Source of the DNA: CAZUZS01 sp964624795
GTDB lineage: Bacteria > Calditrichota > Calditrichia > RBG-13-44-9
Assembly: GCA_964624795.1 (NCBI GenBank)
Contig: CAZUZS010000015.1
Coordinates: forward strand, 10,377 to 74,376
Length of the DNA: 64,000 nt
Reading direction: 5' to 3'
The notes beneath the pieces were generated by a model. It saw only the letters and a program-made list of their open reading frames with translations, did not search any database and had not been told where the DNA came from. Position numbers and translations under genes: made by a program. Positions 19,075-28,302 of this stretch are shown here, piece by piece. Position 1 is the stretch's first letter. Each line of letters starts with the position of its first letter.

Positions 19075-20071
19075 AATTTTTCATACTATAATTAAAGTGA
19101 TCGTATGCTAGTTTTGTGGCAACTCTCCCGCGCGGCGTCCGTTTTATGAACCCCTCCTGTATCAAAAACGGTTCATAGACTTCTTCAATGGTCTCGCTCT
19201 CTTCACCCACCGCAACCGCAATGGTACCCAAACCGACGGGGCCGCCGTTATATTTCTCAATAATAGTCCTGATAATGCGCTTATCCATTTCATCCAGACC
19301 TTTTTCATCTACTTCCAACATCTTGAGGCTTTGATCTGCGACCTCTTCTGTAATTTTACCGTCGGCACGAACTTGCGCAAAATCGCGGGTGCGCCGGAGC
19401 AAGCGGTTAGCGATTCGGGGTGTTCCCCTGGCCCGACGGGCTATCTCAAGCGCCCCCGCATCATCAATTTCGATATTCAAAATTTTCGCAGACCGTTTAA
19501 CGATTTTCTCCAAATCCGCCGGTTGATAATAGTCGAGCCTGGCGACTACACCAAACCGAGCGCGCATGGGCGATGTCAGCAATCCGGCGCGAGTGGTGGC
19601 GCCAATGAGCGTAAAAAGCGGTAGCTTGATCTGAATGCTGCGCGCGTTTGGACCCCGGTCTATCACAATGTCCAAAGTAAAATCTTCCATGGCAGAATAA
19701 AGATATTCTTCCACTACGTTGTTCAGGCGGTGGACCTCATCGATAAATAGAACATCTTTATCTTTAAGGTTTGTCAATACGCCGGCCAGGTCGCCCGCTT
19801 TGTCGAGAACCGGTCCGGAAGTGGTTCTGATATTGACTGAAAGTTCGTTGGCAATAATGTAAGCAAGGGTAGTTTTCCCGAGTCCCGGCGGTCCATAGAG
19901 CAGCACATGATCCAGAGCATCCCCCCGCTGCCGGGCAGCTTCAATGTAAATCTTCAGATTTTCAATAACCTTCGGTTGGCCGACAAAATCGTTAAAACTG
20001 TGCGGGCGCAAGGATACATCGAATTCCTGCTCATCGCTCAACGGCCGGGGATCTATAATTTCTCTATCCAT
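19049..20071 (-). CDS. ruvB: Holliday junction branch migration helicase RuvB
   Basis: Hexameric AAA+ motor that drives RuvA-bound Holliday junctions. The 340 residues hold Walker A GPPGLGKTTLA, Walker B LFIDEVHRL, sensor 1 TLIGATTRAG and the arginine-finger region GVVARLDYY, and the C-terminal winged helix ends in RGRVATKLAYDHF. It starts 4 bases after ruvA. Confidence 0.98.
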   Translation of the reverse strand: MDREIIDPRPLSDEQEFDVSLRPHSFNDFVGQPKVIENLKIYIEAARQRGDALDHVLLYGPPGLGKTTLAYIIANELSVNIRTTSGPVLDKAGDLAGVLTNLKDKDVLFIDEVHRLNNVVEEYLYSAMEDFTLDIVIDRGPNARSIQIKLPLFTLIGATTRAGLLTSPMRARFGVVARLDYYQPADLEKIVKRSAKILNIEIDDAGALEIARRARGTPRIANRLLRRTRDFAQVRADGKITEEVADQSLKMLEVDEKGLDEMDKRIIRTIIEKYNGGPVGLGTIAVAVGEESETIEEVYEPFLIQEGFIKRTPRGRVATKLAYDHFNYSMKNYGIQEKLF

Positions 20072-20075
20072 TCTT

Positions 20076-20678
20076 TCAGACTTCCTTCAACGCCAGTTTG
20101 ATCAAATCTTCCAGCGGCAAACCGTCGGGACTCTTGCGGAGAACTTTTTCGACCGCCCTTCTTGCATCAAACTGCCTGTAGCCCAGTGTGGTCATAGCCA
20201 AAATCGCCTCATCAATAGTATTTCGAACCGGAGTTGAATATCCGGAAAAATCTGCCATTTTTTCCATCTCTGATTCAATTTCGACTTTTTCTTTTAACTC
20301 CAGGATTACACGCTGGGCGGTTTTTTTTCCCACACCCGGCGTTTTGGTCAGGAGTTGGTAGTCCCCCACCGCGATGGCCTGAACGAGATCCCGGACGGTG
20401 AGTCCGGAAAGGATCGTGAGCGCTAATCGCGGCCCGATTCCGCTCACACCAATGAGCTGCCGGAACATCCGGCGTTCTTCCTCATCCCCAAAGCCATATA
20501 ACTGCAGCGCGTCCTCCCGAACATGCAGATATGTGAGCATTGTCGCTGAATTTCCTTCGTCTGCCAATTTTTGATAGGTGTTGATGCTGATAAAAAGACC
20601 TATTCCGATTCCATGACAATTAACAACGCAGAAGGTCGGTGATTTCTGCAAAATCTGTCCGGACACCTGTTCAATCAT
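20076..20678 (-). CDS. ruvA: Holliday junction binding protein RuvA
   Basis: Tetrameric junction-binding partner of RuvB. The start at 20678 gives 200 residues opening with the OB-fold (MIEQVSGQILQKSP), then the helix-hairpin-helix pair LIGVSGIGPRLAL and LTKTPGVGKKTAQRV, and a C-terminal RuvB-binding domain (ALTTLGYR-like: AMTTLGYRQFDARRAV). The upstream in-frame extension of 24 residues is unlike RuvA and is left out. Confidence 0.96.
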   Translation of the reverse strand: MIEQVSGQILQKSPTFCVVNCHGIGIGLFISINTYQKLADEGNSATMLTYLHVREDALQLYGFGDEEERRMFRQLIGVSGIGPRLALTILSGLTVRDLVQAIAVGDYQLLTKTPGVGKKTAQRVILELKEKVEIESEMEKMADFSGYSTPVRNTIDEAILAMTTLGYRQFDARRAVEKVLRKSPDGLPLEDLIKLALKEV

Positions 20679-20839
20679 TATTGGTTTACCATCTCTCTGC
20701 CAAGCTTGCCTGTTTAGCTCACAATATAAAGGATTTAATTCCGAAAGCAACCAGAGGTTGTAATTTTATGTTTTTTCCAGCAGGAAGTGTATGACAACAA
20801 ATTTCATCAAGTTCAAATCCGAGCGGAAAATGCAATAAA

Positions 20840-21334
20840 TTAAACACCCTGCATTATCTGTTTTGACTTCAGGCGATGAAAATGACAGAGCGCAACAGCC
20901 AGGGCGTCGGCTGCATCATCGGGCTGCGGTGGTGAATCCAGCTTCAGCAGATTTTTCACCATGGCCTGAACCTGAATTTTGGAAGCAGCTCCGAATCCAA
21001 CAATCGACATTTTAATTTCACGGGGAGAATATTCGGAAACCTCGATCCGGTTTTGGGCAACTGCCAGCATCGCCACCGCTCTGGCATGTCCCATTATTAT
21101 TGCGGTTTTTTTGTTTTGGTGATAGTAAATATTTTCTATTGCACAAAAATCCGGGTGAAATTGCTGGATCACCTTCTCTATCTTTTGATGAATTGCCAAC
21201 AGCTTGTCCGAAAATGATGCTGAGTGCGCTACCCGAACTCCTCCAAAAGTAAGGCAACTCAGACCGTCTTCTTCAACTTCAACCACTCCGTATCCCGTGC
21301 TGCTCAACCCCGGATCGATCCCTAAAATTCTCAA
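20840..21334 (-). CDS. ruvC: Holliday junction resolvase RuvC
   Basis: Metal-dependent RNase H-fold endonuclease that resolves junctions processed by RuvAB. The 164 residues include the acidic residues of GIDPGLSSTGYG (Asp7), IENIYYHQNK (Glu) and the C-terminal PDDAADALAVALCHFH pair. It lies 15 bases after the yebC-family gene; a gap of about 160 bases separates it from ruvA. Confidence 0.97.
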   Translation of the reverse strand: MRILGIDPGLSSTGYGVVEVEEDGLSCLTFGGVRVAHSASFSDKLLAIHQKIEKVIQQFHPDFCAIENIYYHQNKKTAIIMGHARAVAMLAVAQNRIEVSEYSPREIKMSIVGFGAASKIQVQAMVKNLLKLDSPPQPDDAADALAVALCHFHRLKSKQIMQGV

Positions 21335-21349
21335 TCAGACATACCTGTT

Positions 21350-22096
21350 TTATTGCATTTGTTCCATAATCTTTTCATCGATATCAAAATTGGCAAAAAC
21401 ATCCTGAACATCATCACTGTCCTCCAGGGCATCTACCAATTTGAGCATTTGTTCAGCCTGCTTTCCTTCCAGCTTGATCAGATTTTGAGGTACCATGGTA
21501 ATTTCGGCATTATCAATGGTAATTCCTTGTTCTTCCAGAACTGATCTTACTTTATACAGATCTTCGAATTGTGTGTAAATTTCGAAAAATTCGTCTTCTA
21601 CTTTCAGATCGTCGGCACCAGCATCAATCGCGGTAAGCAGCAACTCTTCTTCATCATAATTTTCGCTGGGGACCCGAACCAATCCTTTTTTCTCGAATAC
21701 CCAACTGACACTTCCGGATTCTCCAAGATTTCCGCCATATTTGCTCAACAGATGCCGGATCTCTGAGACAGTGCGATTCCGGTTATCGGTGGTAGCAGTG
21801 ATGTATATTGCAACCCCACCCGGACCGTACCCTTCAAACGAGAGTTCTTCATAGACCACACCGGGAAGCTCGCCGGTTCCTTTTAATATGGCATTTTCGA
21901 TATTCTTGGCCGGCATATTGGCAGCCTTGGCATTCTGTACCGCAGTGCGCAGCCGCGGATTCGCCTCAAGATCGCCTCCGCCTTCGCGGGCGGCTATGGT
22001 AATTTCCTTGATGAACTTGGTGAATATTTTGCCACGCTGTGCATCCTGCCGTTCCTTACGGAAACGAATGTTTGCCCATTTTGAATGACCAGACAT
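21350..22096 (-). CDS. YebC/PmpR-TACO1 family protein
   Basis: The 248 residues begin MSGHSKWANIRFRKERQDAQ and contain EGYGPGGVAIYI and GGNLGESGSVSWVF, the signatures of the family. Members have been described as DNA-binding regulators and, more recently, as translation factors that relieve ribosome stalling. Position at the head of ruvC-ruvA-ruvB-queA is the classic arrangement. Which function applies here cannot be read from sequence. Confidence 0.95.
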   Translation of the reverse strand: MSGHSKWANIRFRKERQDAQRGKIFTKFIKEITIAAREGGGDLEANPRLRTAVQNAKAANMPAKNIENAILKGTGELPGVVYEELSFEGYGPGGVAIYITATTDNRNRTVSEIRHLLSKYGGNLGESGSVSWVFEKKGLVRVPSENYDEEELLLTAIDAGADDLKVEDEFFEIYTQFEDLYKVRSVLEEQGITIDNAEITMVPQNLIKLEGKQAEQMLKLVDALEDSDDVQDVFANFDIDEKIMEQMQ

Positions 22097-22129
22097 ATTT
22101 TCCTCCAGACAAAGGTGTATGTTAGATTT

Positions 22130-22687
22130 TTAATATTTCACATTCGGGGGGATTGCATTTGTTGAATCGCCGGGAGCAGAACTTTGAGGATTGCTCCACA
22201 CTTTCGCCTTCACAATCCAGGCCTTGGGGTATCCCCGGGTTCGAACAATTTCCCGGACTTTTTCCGCCGCTTCGCGATCCTGAAAATCTCCCAATCTTAC
22301 TTTATAATAAGGAGAATCGAATTCCAGATAGAAATTCACGTTTAAATCGCCGAACCGCTCCATTGCAATTTGTTTTGCGCGGTTTGCGGATTCGATTTCT
22401 TTGGTAGAAATAATTTGAATTCGGAATCCGTCTACCAGCCGGTTTTCGATCTCTGCCGGCGGTTGCTCTTTCGGCATTTGAATTGATTGGGAAGATTTTG
22501 GCTCCTCTTTGGTCTTATCAAAATTAAGGTCCGCATCATTTAGTGTTAACGGATCAAAGGATTCATTCATTTTTTCGGTTTTTTCTGCCGGCAGCTCCGG
22601 TTTTTTCTCCTTCTTGGAGCCGGCACAGCTTCCCAATAACAGCATCAACAGACTTACACAAATTATTTTAATTACAGTTTTCAGCAT
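22130..22687 (-). CDS. SPOR-domain lipoprotein
   Basis: The start ATG at 22687 has a good Shine-Dalgarno (AAAGGA, 6 bases upstream); a TTG one codon earlier is less likely. The 185 residues show a lipoprotein signal with lipobox LLGSC, an acidic/proline-rich linker, and a SPOR domain from about residue 90 (GFRIQIISTKEIESANRAKQ to AWIVKA). SPOR domains bind denuded peptidoglycan glycan at division sites, so a septal role is inferred. A short polar tail follows. Confidence 0.88.
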   Translation of the reverse strand: MLKTVIKIICVSLLMLLLGSCAGSKKEKKPELPAEKTEKMNESFDPLTLNDADLNFDKTKEEPKSSQSIQMPKEQPPAEIENRLVDGFRIQIISTKEIESANRAKQIAMERFGDLNVNFYLEFDSPYYKVRLGDFQDREAAEKVREIVRTRGYPKAWIVKAKVWSNPQSSAPGDSTNAIPPNVKY

Positions 22688-23054
22688 CAAATATCCTTTA
22701 TCAGGCTATAATTTTTGAGAAATTAAAATAAATTCACAGGTATTTCAAGGGAAATATTTTTAGTGGCAGGTGGTACAAATAGTCAACATATTTTATATTT
22801 GACATATCCGGTAGCAACCCGGCAATTCGTCCGCAGGCAAAGCATGGGATTGTTTGCGCAGAAGCATTTGGGGCCAACGTCATTGCTTCGTGTGGAAATG
22901 GAATCCTGGAATGACAGAAAAATGGGATGGTTCGGCCATAATCAATGCCACATTTTCCCCCTCACCACCAAAAAAAAGTTGCCTCGGCCGAATATTCGCC
23001 ATAGCTTTGATGCCGTAAGAGCGAATCAGGTATTTAATTAGAGGATTCTTAATA
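22688..23054. other. Divergent intergenic region with a degenerate inverted repeat
   Basis: It separates the SPOR lipoprotein from the cysteine desulfurase. A plus-strand frame at 22763-23041 starts with GTG and has no family character, so it is not called. Around 22879-22915 the sequence is bounded by GTCATT and AATGAC, resembling the GTCATTCC...AATGAC dispersed repeats of other bacterial genomes. Promoters for both flanking genes should lie here but none is clear. Confidence 0.4.
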
Positions 23055-24227
23055 ATGCATTCAGTTTACCTCGACCACTGCGCAACAACTCCGCAAGATC
23101 CGAAGGTGACGGAGGCGATGATGCCCTATTTCTCAGAAATGTGCGGAAATCCCTCAAGCCTTCATCATTTCGGGAATGAAGCCCGCGCGGCAGTGGAACG
23201 GGCACGCAAGACAATAGCCCATTCAATACACGCAAGGGAAAATGAGATATATTTTGTCAGCAGCGGCACTGAGGCCGACAACCTGGCCCTAAAAGGAATT
23301 GCATACGTAAACCGAAAAAACGGAAACCATATTATCACCAGCCGGGCAGAACACAGCGCGGTTTTAGAGAGTTGCCGGGCATTAGAAAATGAAGGCTTTG
23401 AGGTCACATACCTGGATGTTGACAAAAATGCGCAAGTTGACCCGGATGACATTCGCCAGGCAATTTCGAAAGACACCATTCTGGTCTCCATCATGCACGC
23501 GAACAACGAGGTTGGTACCGTAAACAATATTCAGCAAATTGGTAAAATTGCGCGTAACGGCGGATGCTATTTTCATACTGATGCGGTCCAAAGTTTCGGG
23601 AAAGCGCCGATCGATGTGGAAAAATCCCAGATCGATCTTCTTTCCATATCGGGGCACAAGATTCATGGTCCAAAAGGTGTTGGTGCACTCTACATCAGGC
23701 AGGGTGTGCAGTTGGCAAAGCTCATGCATGGTGGCAGACACGAAAGGAACAAGCGTGCCGGTTCCGAAAATGTGCCGGGAATAGTCGGCCTCGGGAAAGC
23801 CGCCACACTATGTATGGAAAATCATGCAGAAGAGTCGCAGCGCATTGGCGAACTAAGAGATTATTTTCAGGATGAGTTGATTACCCGCTTCAGCGGAATT
23901 CACATAAATGGACATCCGGAACAAAGATTATATCACCACCTGAGTGTCTCATTCGAAGGATGTGAGGCGGATGCGCTTCTCCTCAGCCTGGATATGGAGG
24001 GTATTGCAGCCTCCGCCGGTGCCGCGTGTTCTTCGGGATCGTTGCAGCCTTCCCATGTTTTGAAGGCCATGCGATTGACCAACCAGCTTGTTTATTCCAC
24101 CCTGCGGTTTAGCTTGGGAAGATGGAATACCAGGGAAGAGATAGATTTTGTGCTGGAGAAACTGGATAAAATCGTCCCCCGATTGCGCCAGATTTCGCAT
24201 TTCAGCACAGGGCGCAAAAGTGCCTGA
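23055..24227 (+). CDS. Cysteine desulfurase (NifS/IscS family)
   Basis: PLP enzyme that takes sulfur from cysteine for Fe-S clusters and thiolated tRNA. The 390 residues open with YLDHCATTPQDPKV. The PLP lysine is in SISGHKIHGPKGVGALY and the catalytic cysteine in AGAACSSGSLQPSHVL, a class I-type loop. No iscU or mnmA lies beside it, so the acceptor is unknown. It could supply selenium for the selA-selB system at 30-34 kb, but that is a guess. Confidence 0.95.
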   Translation: MHSVYLDHCATTPQDPKVTEAMMPYFSEMCGNPSSLHHFGNEARAAVERARKTIAHSIHARENEIYFVSSGTEADNLALKGIAYVNRKNGNHIITSRAEHSAVLESCRALENEGFEVTYLDVDKNAQVDPDDIRQAISKDTILVSIMHANNEVGTVNNIQQIGKIARNGGCYFHTDAVQSFGKAPIDVEKSQIDLLSISGHKIHGPKGVGALYIRQGVQLAKLMHGGRHERNKRAGSENVPGIVGLGKAATLCMENHAEESQRIGELRDYFQDELITRFSGIHINGHPEQRLYHHLSVSFEGCEADALLLSLDMEGIAASAGAACSSGSLQPSHVLKAMRLTNQLVYSTLRFSLGRWNTREEIDFVLEKLDKIVPRLRQISHFSTGRKSA

Positions 24228-24262
24228 TTGGCGGGGAGTGATTTATACTCCGATCCGCTCGG

Positions 24263-24604
24263 CTATAATATTTCATCGATTCGGGAAGCGGGCCGCGCCA
24301 AGACTGCCTTTCCGCGGCTCTCAACAATCGGCCGCTGCAAAAGTTTGGGATGTTCGGCCGCTATCCTCGCAAACTCTTCGATGCTCAGGTTCCTGTCTTT
24401 TAATCCAAGTTCCTTATACTCTTTCTCATTCTTGCGAATAAAATTTTCAAGTGGTTCTCCGCTTAATTTTATCACCCGGGCCAATTCCGTGGGATCGAAT
24501 CCGTCTTTTGTGTAATCAATTATCTCCGGCTGAATATTTTTATCCTGCAAGTACTGTAATCCTTCCCGGCTTTTCCGACAACGGGGATTATGCCAAATTT
24601 TCAT
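24263..24604 (-). CDS. ArsC/Spx-like thioredoxin-fold protein
   Basis: The 113 residues start MKIWHNPRCRKSREGLQYL, the ArsC-family active-site region with a single Cys (no CxxC), and end with the family motif PKLLQRPIVESRGKAVLARP. Such proteins are glutathione/glutaredoxin-coupled arsenate reductases (YffB or ArsC type). No arsenic operon is present, so arsenate reduction is not claimed. A good Shine-Dalgarno (AGGAGG) precedes the ATG. It converges with the cysteine desulfurase. Confidence 0.85.
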   Translation of the reverse strand: MKIWHNPRCRKSREGLQYLQDKNIQPEIIDYTKDGFDPTELARVIKLSGEPLENFIRKNEKEYKELGLKDRNLSIEEFARIAAEHPKLLQRPIVESRGKAVLARPASRIDEIL

Positions 24605-24921
24605 TTCTCATTCCTCCTTTGGTTTTGCACCTACAATATTAAATAGCGCGAGACATTCCGGCAATTTGCATTTTTTTTATTCCTCGAACTTCGAAGAAAA
24701 CGGCAGGTCGCTGCGCTTTACCTTCAAAGCTGGCAGGTCCAACGGACAGTCATAAGCCCGTAATATTTGGAAAATTTGCTCTATTTTTGGGGTTTTCAAT
24801 ATCCGTTCTCTGGTACCTGAATAAATAAATTTTCTATAAAAAGAATCTATTCGGCTCCGGAACTATTTGATATTTCATCATAATGCATTAAATTAAAGAG
24901 AAAATCGAGAGGAAATCGAAA
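24605..24921. other. Intergenic region without recognised content
   Basis: An AT-rich spacer between the divergent arsC-like and metallo-beta-lactamase genes. No hairpin, repeat, tRNA or short coding frame with a ribosome site was seen. Confidence 0.5.
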
Positions 24922-25692
24922 ATGTCCTCCGAGATTAGAATCAAGTTTTTAGGCACTGGCAGCATTTTAGCGGAACCGCAGAGATCCTGCACCTCTTTAG
25001 TTATAGAGACCGCAAAGGAAAAAATATTGGTCGATGCGGGTCCCGGCACCTTGCACCGGCTGAGAGATATTAATATTGCACCACACAATTTGACATACAT
25101 TTTCATCACCCACTTTCATCCCGATCATGTGTCGGACTTGATTCCGATTCTGTTTGCAATTCGCAACACACATTTCGAGCAGCCGGTACCAGCATTGCGA
25201 GTGTGGGGACCAAGAGGATTTATCAATTTTTTACACAGCATGGAAATGGCCTACGGAAGGTGGCTGCACGGCAATGACGAATCTTTCAAATTTTATGAGC
25301 TGAAACGTCGATTGCTGGATTTTTCCGGATTCCGGCTGATCTGGGGAAAAGTAATTCACAAAAACGAAAGTGTCGGCTACCGATTTGAATTTAACCGGAC
25401 AGTCATTACCATATCCGGTGACACCGGCTACTGCTCGGAATTGACCCGCCTGTGCCGCGATGCGGATCTGGCCATTCTGGAATGCTCATTCCCGGACGAG
25501 CTGGCCGTGGAAGGGCACCTTTCCCCCAGCCTGGCGGCAAAAATTGCCAATGATGCTAATGCAAAGAAATTGGTGCTGACCCACTTCTATCCCGGAACAG
25601 TAGACAGTGATCCGATCAGTACCGCTGAGAAGTTTTTTGAAGGTCCTATCGACTTAGCCGAAGACCTAAAGGAATATGTTCTTGCGCCATGA
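24922..25692 (+). CDS. Metallo-beta-lactamase fold hydrolase (ribonuclease Z-like)
   Basis: A 256-residue MBL-fold protein: FLGTGSILAEPQRSCTS at the start, the zinc motif THFHPDHVSDL near 61-71, a later metal Asp (TISGDTGYCSEL), and the C-terminal LTHFYPG. This layout is that of RNase Z/ElaC-like and related phosphodiesterases. The 3'-tRNA exosite of true RNase Z is not obvious, so the substrate is open. The start is supported by GAGAGG 9 bases upstream. Confidence 0.85.
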   Translation: MSSEIRIKFLGTGSILAEPQRSCTSLVIETAKEKILVDAGPGTLHRLRDINIAPHNLTYIFITHFHPDHVSDLIPILFAIRNTHFEQPVPALRVWGPRGFINFLHSMEMAYGRWLHGNDESFKFYELKRRLLDFSGFRLIWGKVIHKNESVGYRFEFNRTVITISGDTGYCSELTRLCRDADLAILECSFPDELAVEGHLSPSLAAKIANDANAKKLVLTHFYPGTVDSDPISTAEKFFEGPIDLAEDLKEYVLAP

Positions 25693-25935
25693 GCTAATCC
25701 GGTTTAGGTCTGGCTCCACGGCAAGCCGGTGTCCGGGGAGGCTTCCGTTACCGCTATGCCCATTTGGGAGAAACCGCAAGATAAAAACAACTTGATTCAT
25801 AAAGTCCGGTACTTTATGTTGTGCGTAATTATATATTGGCCTTAGCTTTTTTTCTAAGGAGTGCACAATACAGGGAGTTCTTATGCGATGCGCGGGACCG
25901 TTTGAAAAACTTATAATACGCAGAGAATATTAAGT

Positions 25936-26706
25936 TTGAAATTTCCAATTGTTTTTGCACATAGAGGGGCAAATAATTTTGCTCCGGAAAATTCCCTTTC
26001 GGCTTTTCAGAAGGCAATCGAGCTGGGTTGCGAGGGAATCGAGCTGGATGCCCGGTTCACCGCCGATGGGGATGTAGTCGTCTTCCACGACCGGCACACA
26101 TTTAGGATGACCGGTCATCGCGGTAGTATTCAACGAATGTCAACCGCTCAAATCAGGAATTTGCATCTGTTCGGATCGACCTCAACACCGGAAAAAATCC
26201 CCCTGTTGCAGGAGGTTCTGGAAATCGCAGGACGCGGAATGTTCATTAACATCGATGTCAAAAAAGAGAGCCTTGCCAAGAACGGTTTCGAGGAAAAGAT
26301 ACTGGCAATTCTGAAGGAATTCGGTTTCCGGGAAAACATTATTATTTCTTCCTTCAATCCGTTTGTGCTAAAAAAGATTACTTTTCTCCAGCCGGATTTG
26401 CACCTTGGATATATTTTCAGAAACCGCTCCAGTTTGCTGATGCTTAACGGGCAGCCCATAAAATCGCTCCATGCCCGGTATCGCCTTCTGAGCGCCCAAT
26501 ATATGACTAGTCTTCGAGAGCGCGGCGGACAAGTATACGGCTGGACGGTTGATGACGAACCGGCGATGCTCGATCTTATCATGAAGGAGGTCGATGGGAT
26601 CATCACAAACCGGCCGGAGATTTTCATGGAGTTAAAGAATAAGATAACGGGTTGGGATAAACAAAAACTGGCGAATGTGGAAGTTGAGGAGGACGTAAAC
26701 AGGTGA
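25936..26706 (+). CDS. Glycerophosphodiester phosphodiesterase
   Basis: Hydrolyses glycerophosphodiesters to glycerol-3-phosphate and an alcohol. The 256-residue TIM-barrel protein starts with FAHRGANNFAPENSLSAF, then GIELDARFTADGDVVVFHD (metal and catalytic His/Glu/Asp), and ends with the GWTVDDEPAML and DGIITNRPEIF motifs. There is no signal peptide, so it is cytoplasmic. The likely start is TTG, only 18 bases after a TATAAT-like box at 25912-25917, so the mRNA leader may be very short. Confidence 0.92.
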   Translation: MKFPIVFAHRGANNFAPENSLSAFQKAIELGCEGIELDARFTADGDVVVFHDRHTFRMTGHRGSIQRMSTAQIRNLHLFGSTSTPEKIPLLQEVLEIAGRGMFINIDVKKESLAKNGFEEKILAILKEFGFRENIIISSFNPFVLKKITFLQPDLHLGYIFRNRSSLLMLNGQPIKSLHARYRLLSAQYMTSLRERGGQVYGWTVDDEPAMLDLIMKEVDGIITNRPEIFMELKNKITGWDKQKLANVEVEEDVNR

Positions 26707-26858
26707 CTTGGCGCAGATTTTTAATGATCATCGTGAGCTGGCGAATTTCTCATAACATAGAATTCCTCCTTTCGGCTGACAGATCGTTCTTTCGAACGTG
26801 AAAAACCCGGTGCGATCCAAGATAATGTCCCATAAAAAGATGTGACGGCGATTGGCAA

Positions 26859-27062
26859 ATGATTCTCATCAATGAAAATAGTTGTGATTTATGCGGAACC
26901 TGCGTTGCGGTTTGTCCTGAAAATGTTATCGCGATGAGTTCCACCAGATTGAAAATCGATCATGAGAACTGCACTCTGTGCAACAAATGCGTATGGGTTT
27001 GCCCGGTGAAGGCGCTGGAGCTCGCTGTCCCAAAGGGCGAAACGCAACCGGAGTTAGCTTGA
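26859..27062 (+). CDS. Ferredoxin with two [4Fe-4S] clusters
   Basis: A 67-residue electron carrier with two binding motifs, CDLCGTCVAVCP (about residues 9-20) and CTLCNKCVWVCP (about 38-49). Each is CxxCxxCxxxCP, the bacterial dicluster type. It may be co-transcribed with queG just downstream, which itself needs electrons, but this pairing is inference. The ribosome site is weak. Confidence 0.9.
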   Translation: MILINENSCDLCGTCVAVCPENVIAMSSTRLKIDHENCTLCNKCVWVCPVKALELAVPKGETQPELA

Positions 27063-27177
27063 GATAATTATTGTCCGCAGTGCGATGTTTGCAGAAAATC
27101 GCAGTTTTTCGATTTCTTCCCACCTTAAAACCCGGCTCAGGGTTGGATTCTATTAAAAAAATGCCGTATCTTTTCTC

Positions 27178-28134
27178 ATGAAAGCATTTGCGGAACGGAT
27201 TAAGGAGCATGCATATCAGCTTGGTTTCGATCAGGCTGGAATCACCGGCTCGGAGCCGCTGACAGAAGCCCATCAAAATCTCATGTCCTATTTGAACGAG
27301 AATCGCCACGGAACCATGGAATGGTTGGCAACAACGGCGACTCAAAGAGCCAACCCAGCCGCATTTTATCCCGACACCCGTTCCATCCTCATGGTAGCGC
27401 ATAATTACTATCGGGAGCGCGAAGAAATCTTTATGCCCATTGCATCCGGCACGATATCTCTCTATGCCCGTGGAAGAGATTATCACCGCGTCATCCGGAA
27501 AAAGCTGAAATCACTTCTCTCATGGATACAGGAGCAGAAACCGGAAGCCAGCGGTCGCGTTTTTGTCGATTCCTTCCCTATCATGGAAAAGCCGCTGGCG
27601 GTCCGTGCCGGTCTCGGCTGGATAGCCAAAAACACCACATTGATCATGAAAACAAAAGGATCTTATTTTTTTCTGGGTGGGATTCTCCTGAACATCCAGC
27701 TTCCTCCCGATGAACCATTCACGCAAGAGTTTTGCGGTGAATGCAGCCGCTGCCAGCAGGCTTGCCCTACCGGTGCGATTACCGGGCCTTTCCGCCTGGA
27801 TTCGCGCCGATGCATTTCATACCTCACAATCGAGCACACGGGGGTAATCGACGAAGCAATCAGTGAAAAAACCGGCAATCATATTTTTGGATGCGACATC
27901 TGCCAGGCGGTTTGTCCCTGGAACCAGCGCTTTGCCAAAAGCGCCTCCGAACCTGATTATTCAAGTCGCTTTAGCGAAACCGATTTACTTCTGAACCGGT
28001 TGGCAAGCTTGACGAAAGAAGAGTTCGAGGCCATGTTTGAGGGAACGCCTGTGCGGCGGGCGGGCTACAAGAGGTTCATGAGAAATGTGGAAACCGCCAG
28101 GGAAAATATGCCGGAAACTGACGAGCAAAAATAA
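27178..28134 (+). CDS. queG: Epoxyqueuosine reductase QueG
   Basis: Cobalamin- and Fe-S-dependent last step of queuosine synthesis in tRNA. The 318 residues have the N-terminal QueG domain (ILMVAHNYY, YARGRDYHRVIRKKL, FVDSFPIMEKPLAVRAGLGW) and two ferredoxin-type motifs CGECSRCQQACPTGAI and CDICQAVCPWNQ. It is of the short form lacking the C-terminal HEAT repeats. Acts after QueA, which is encoded 8 kb away on the other strand. Confidence 0.95.
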   Translation: MKAFAERIKEHAYQLGFDQAGITGSEPLTEAHQNLMSYLNENRHGTMEWLATTATQRANPAAFYPDTRSILMVAHNYYREREEIFMPIASGTISLYARGRDYHRVIRKKLKSLLSWIQEQKPEASGRVFVDSFPIMEKPLAVRAGLGWIAKNTTLIMKTKGSYFFLGGILLNIQLPPDEPFTQEFCGECSRCQQACPTGAITGPFRLDSRRCISYLTIEHTGVIDEAISEKTGNHIFGCDICQAVCPWNQRFAKSASEPDYSSRFSETDLLLNRLASLTKEEFEAMFEGTPVRRAGYKRFMRNVETARENMPETDEQK

Positions 28135-28302
28135 GGCAAACCAGGAAAGCCTATTTTGTTGATGCTGCATTCTCGAATGAAACATTGCTTACACTTTCGA
28201 CAAGGTTGAACTTTCGGCGGATAAAAATATTTAATTTAATGAATTTTATGGTTCCTTTATGTAAGTTTCAAAATGTGATTTAGCAGCGGGAGCTTTTTCA
28301 AT

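Noticed and set aside
22763..23041. 92-codon plus-strand ORF
   Set aside because: GTG start without ribosome site, no family sequence, overlaps a likely dispersed repeat.
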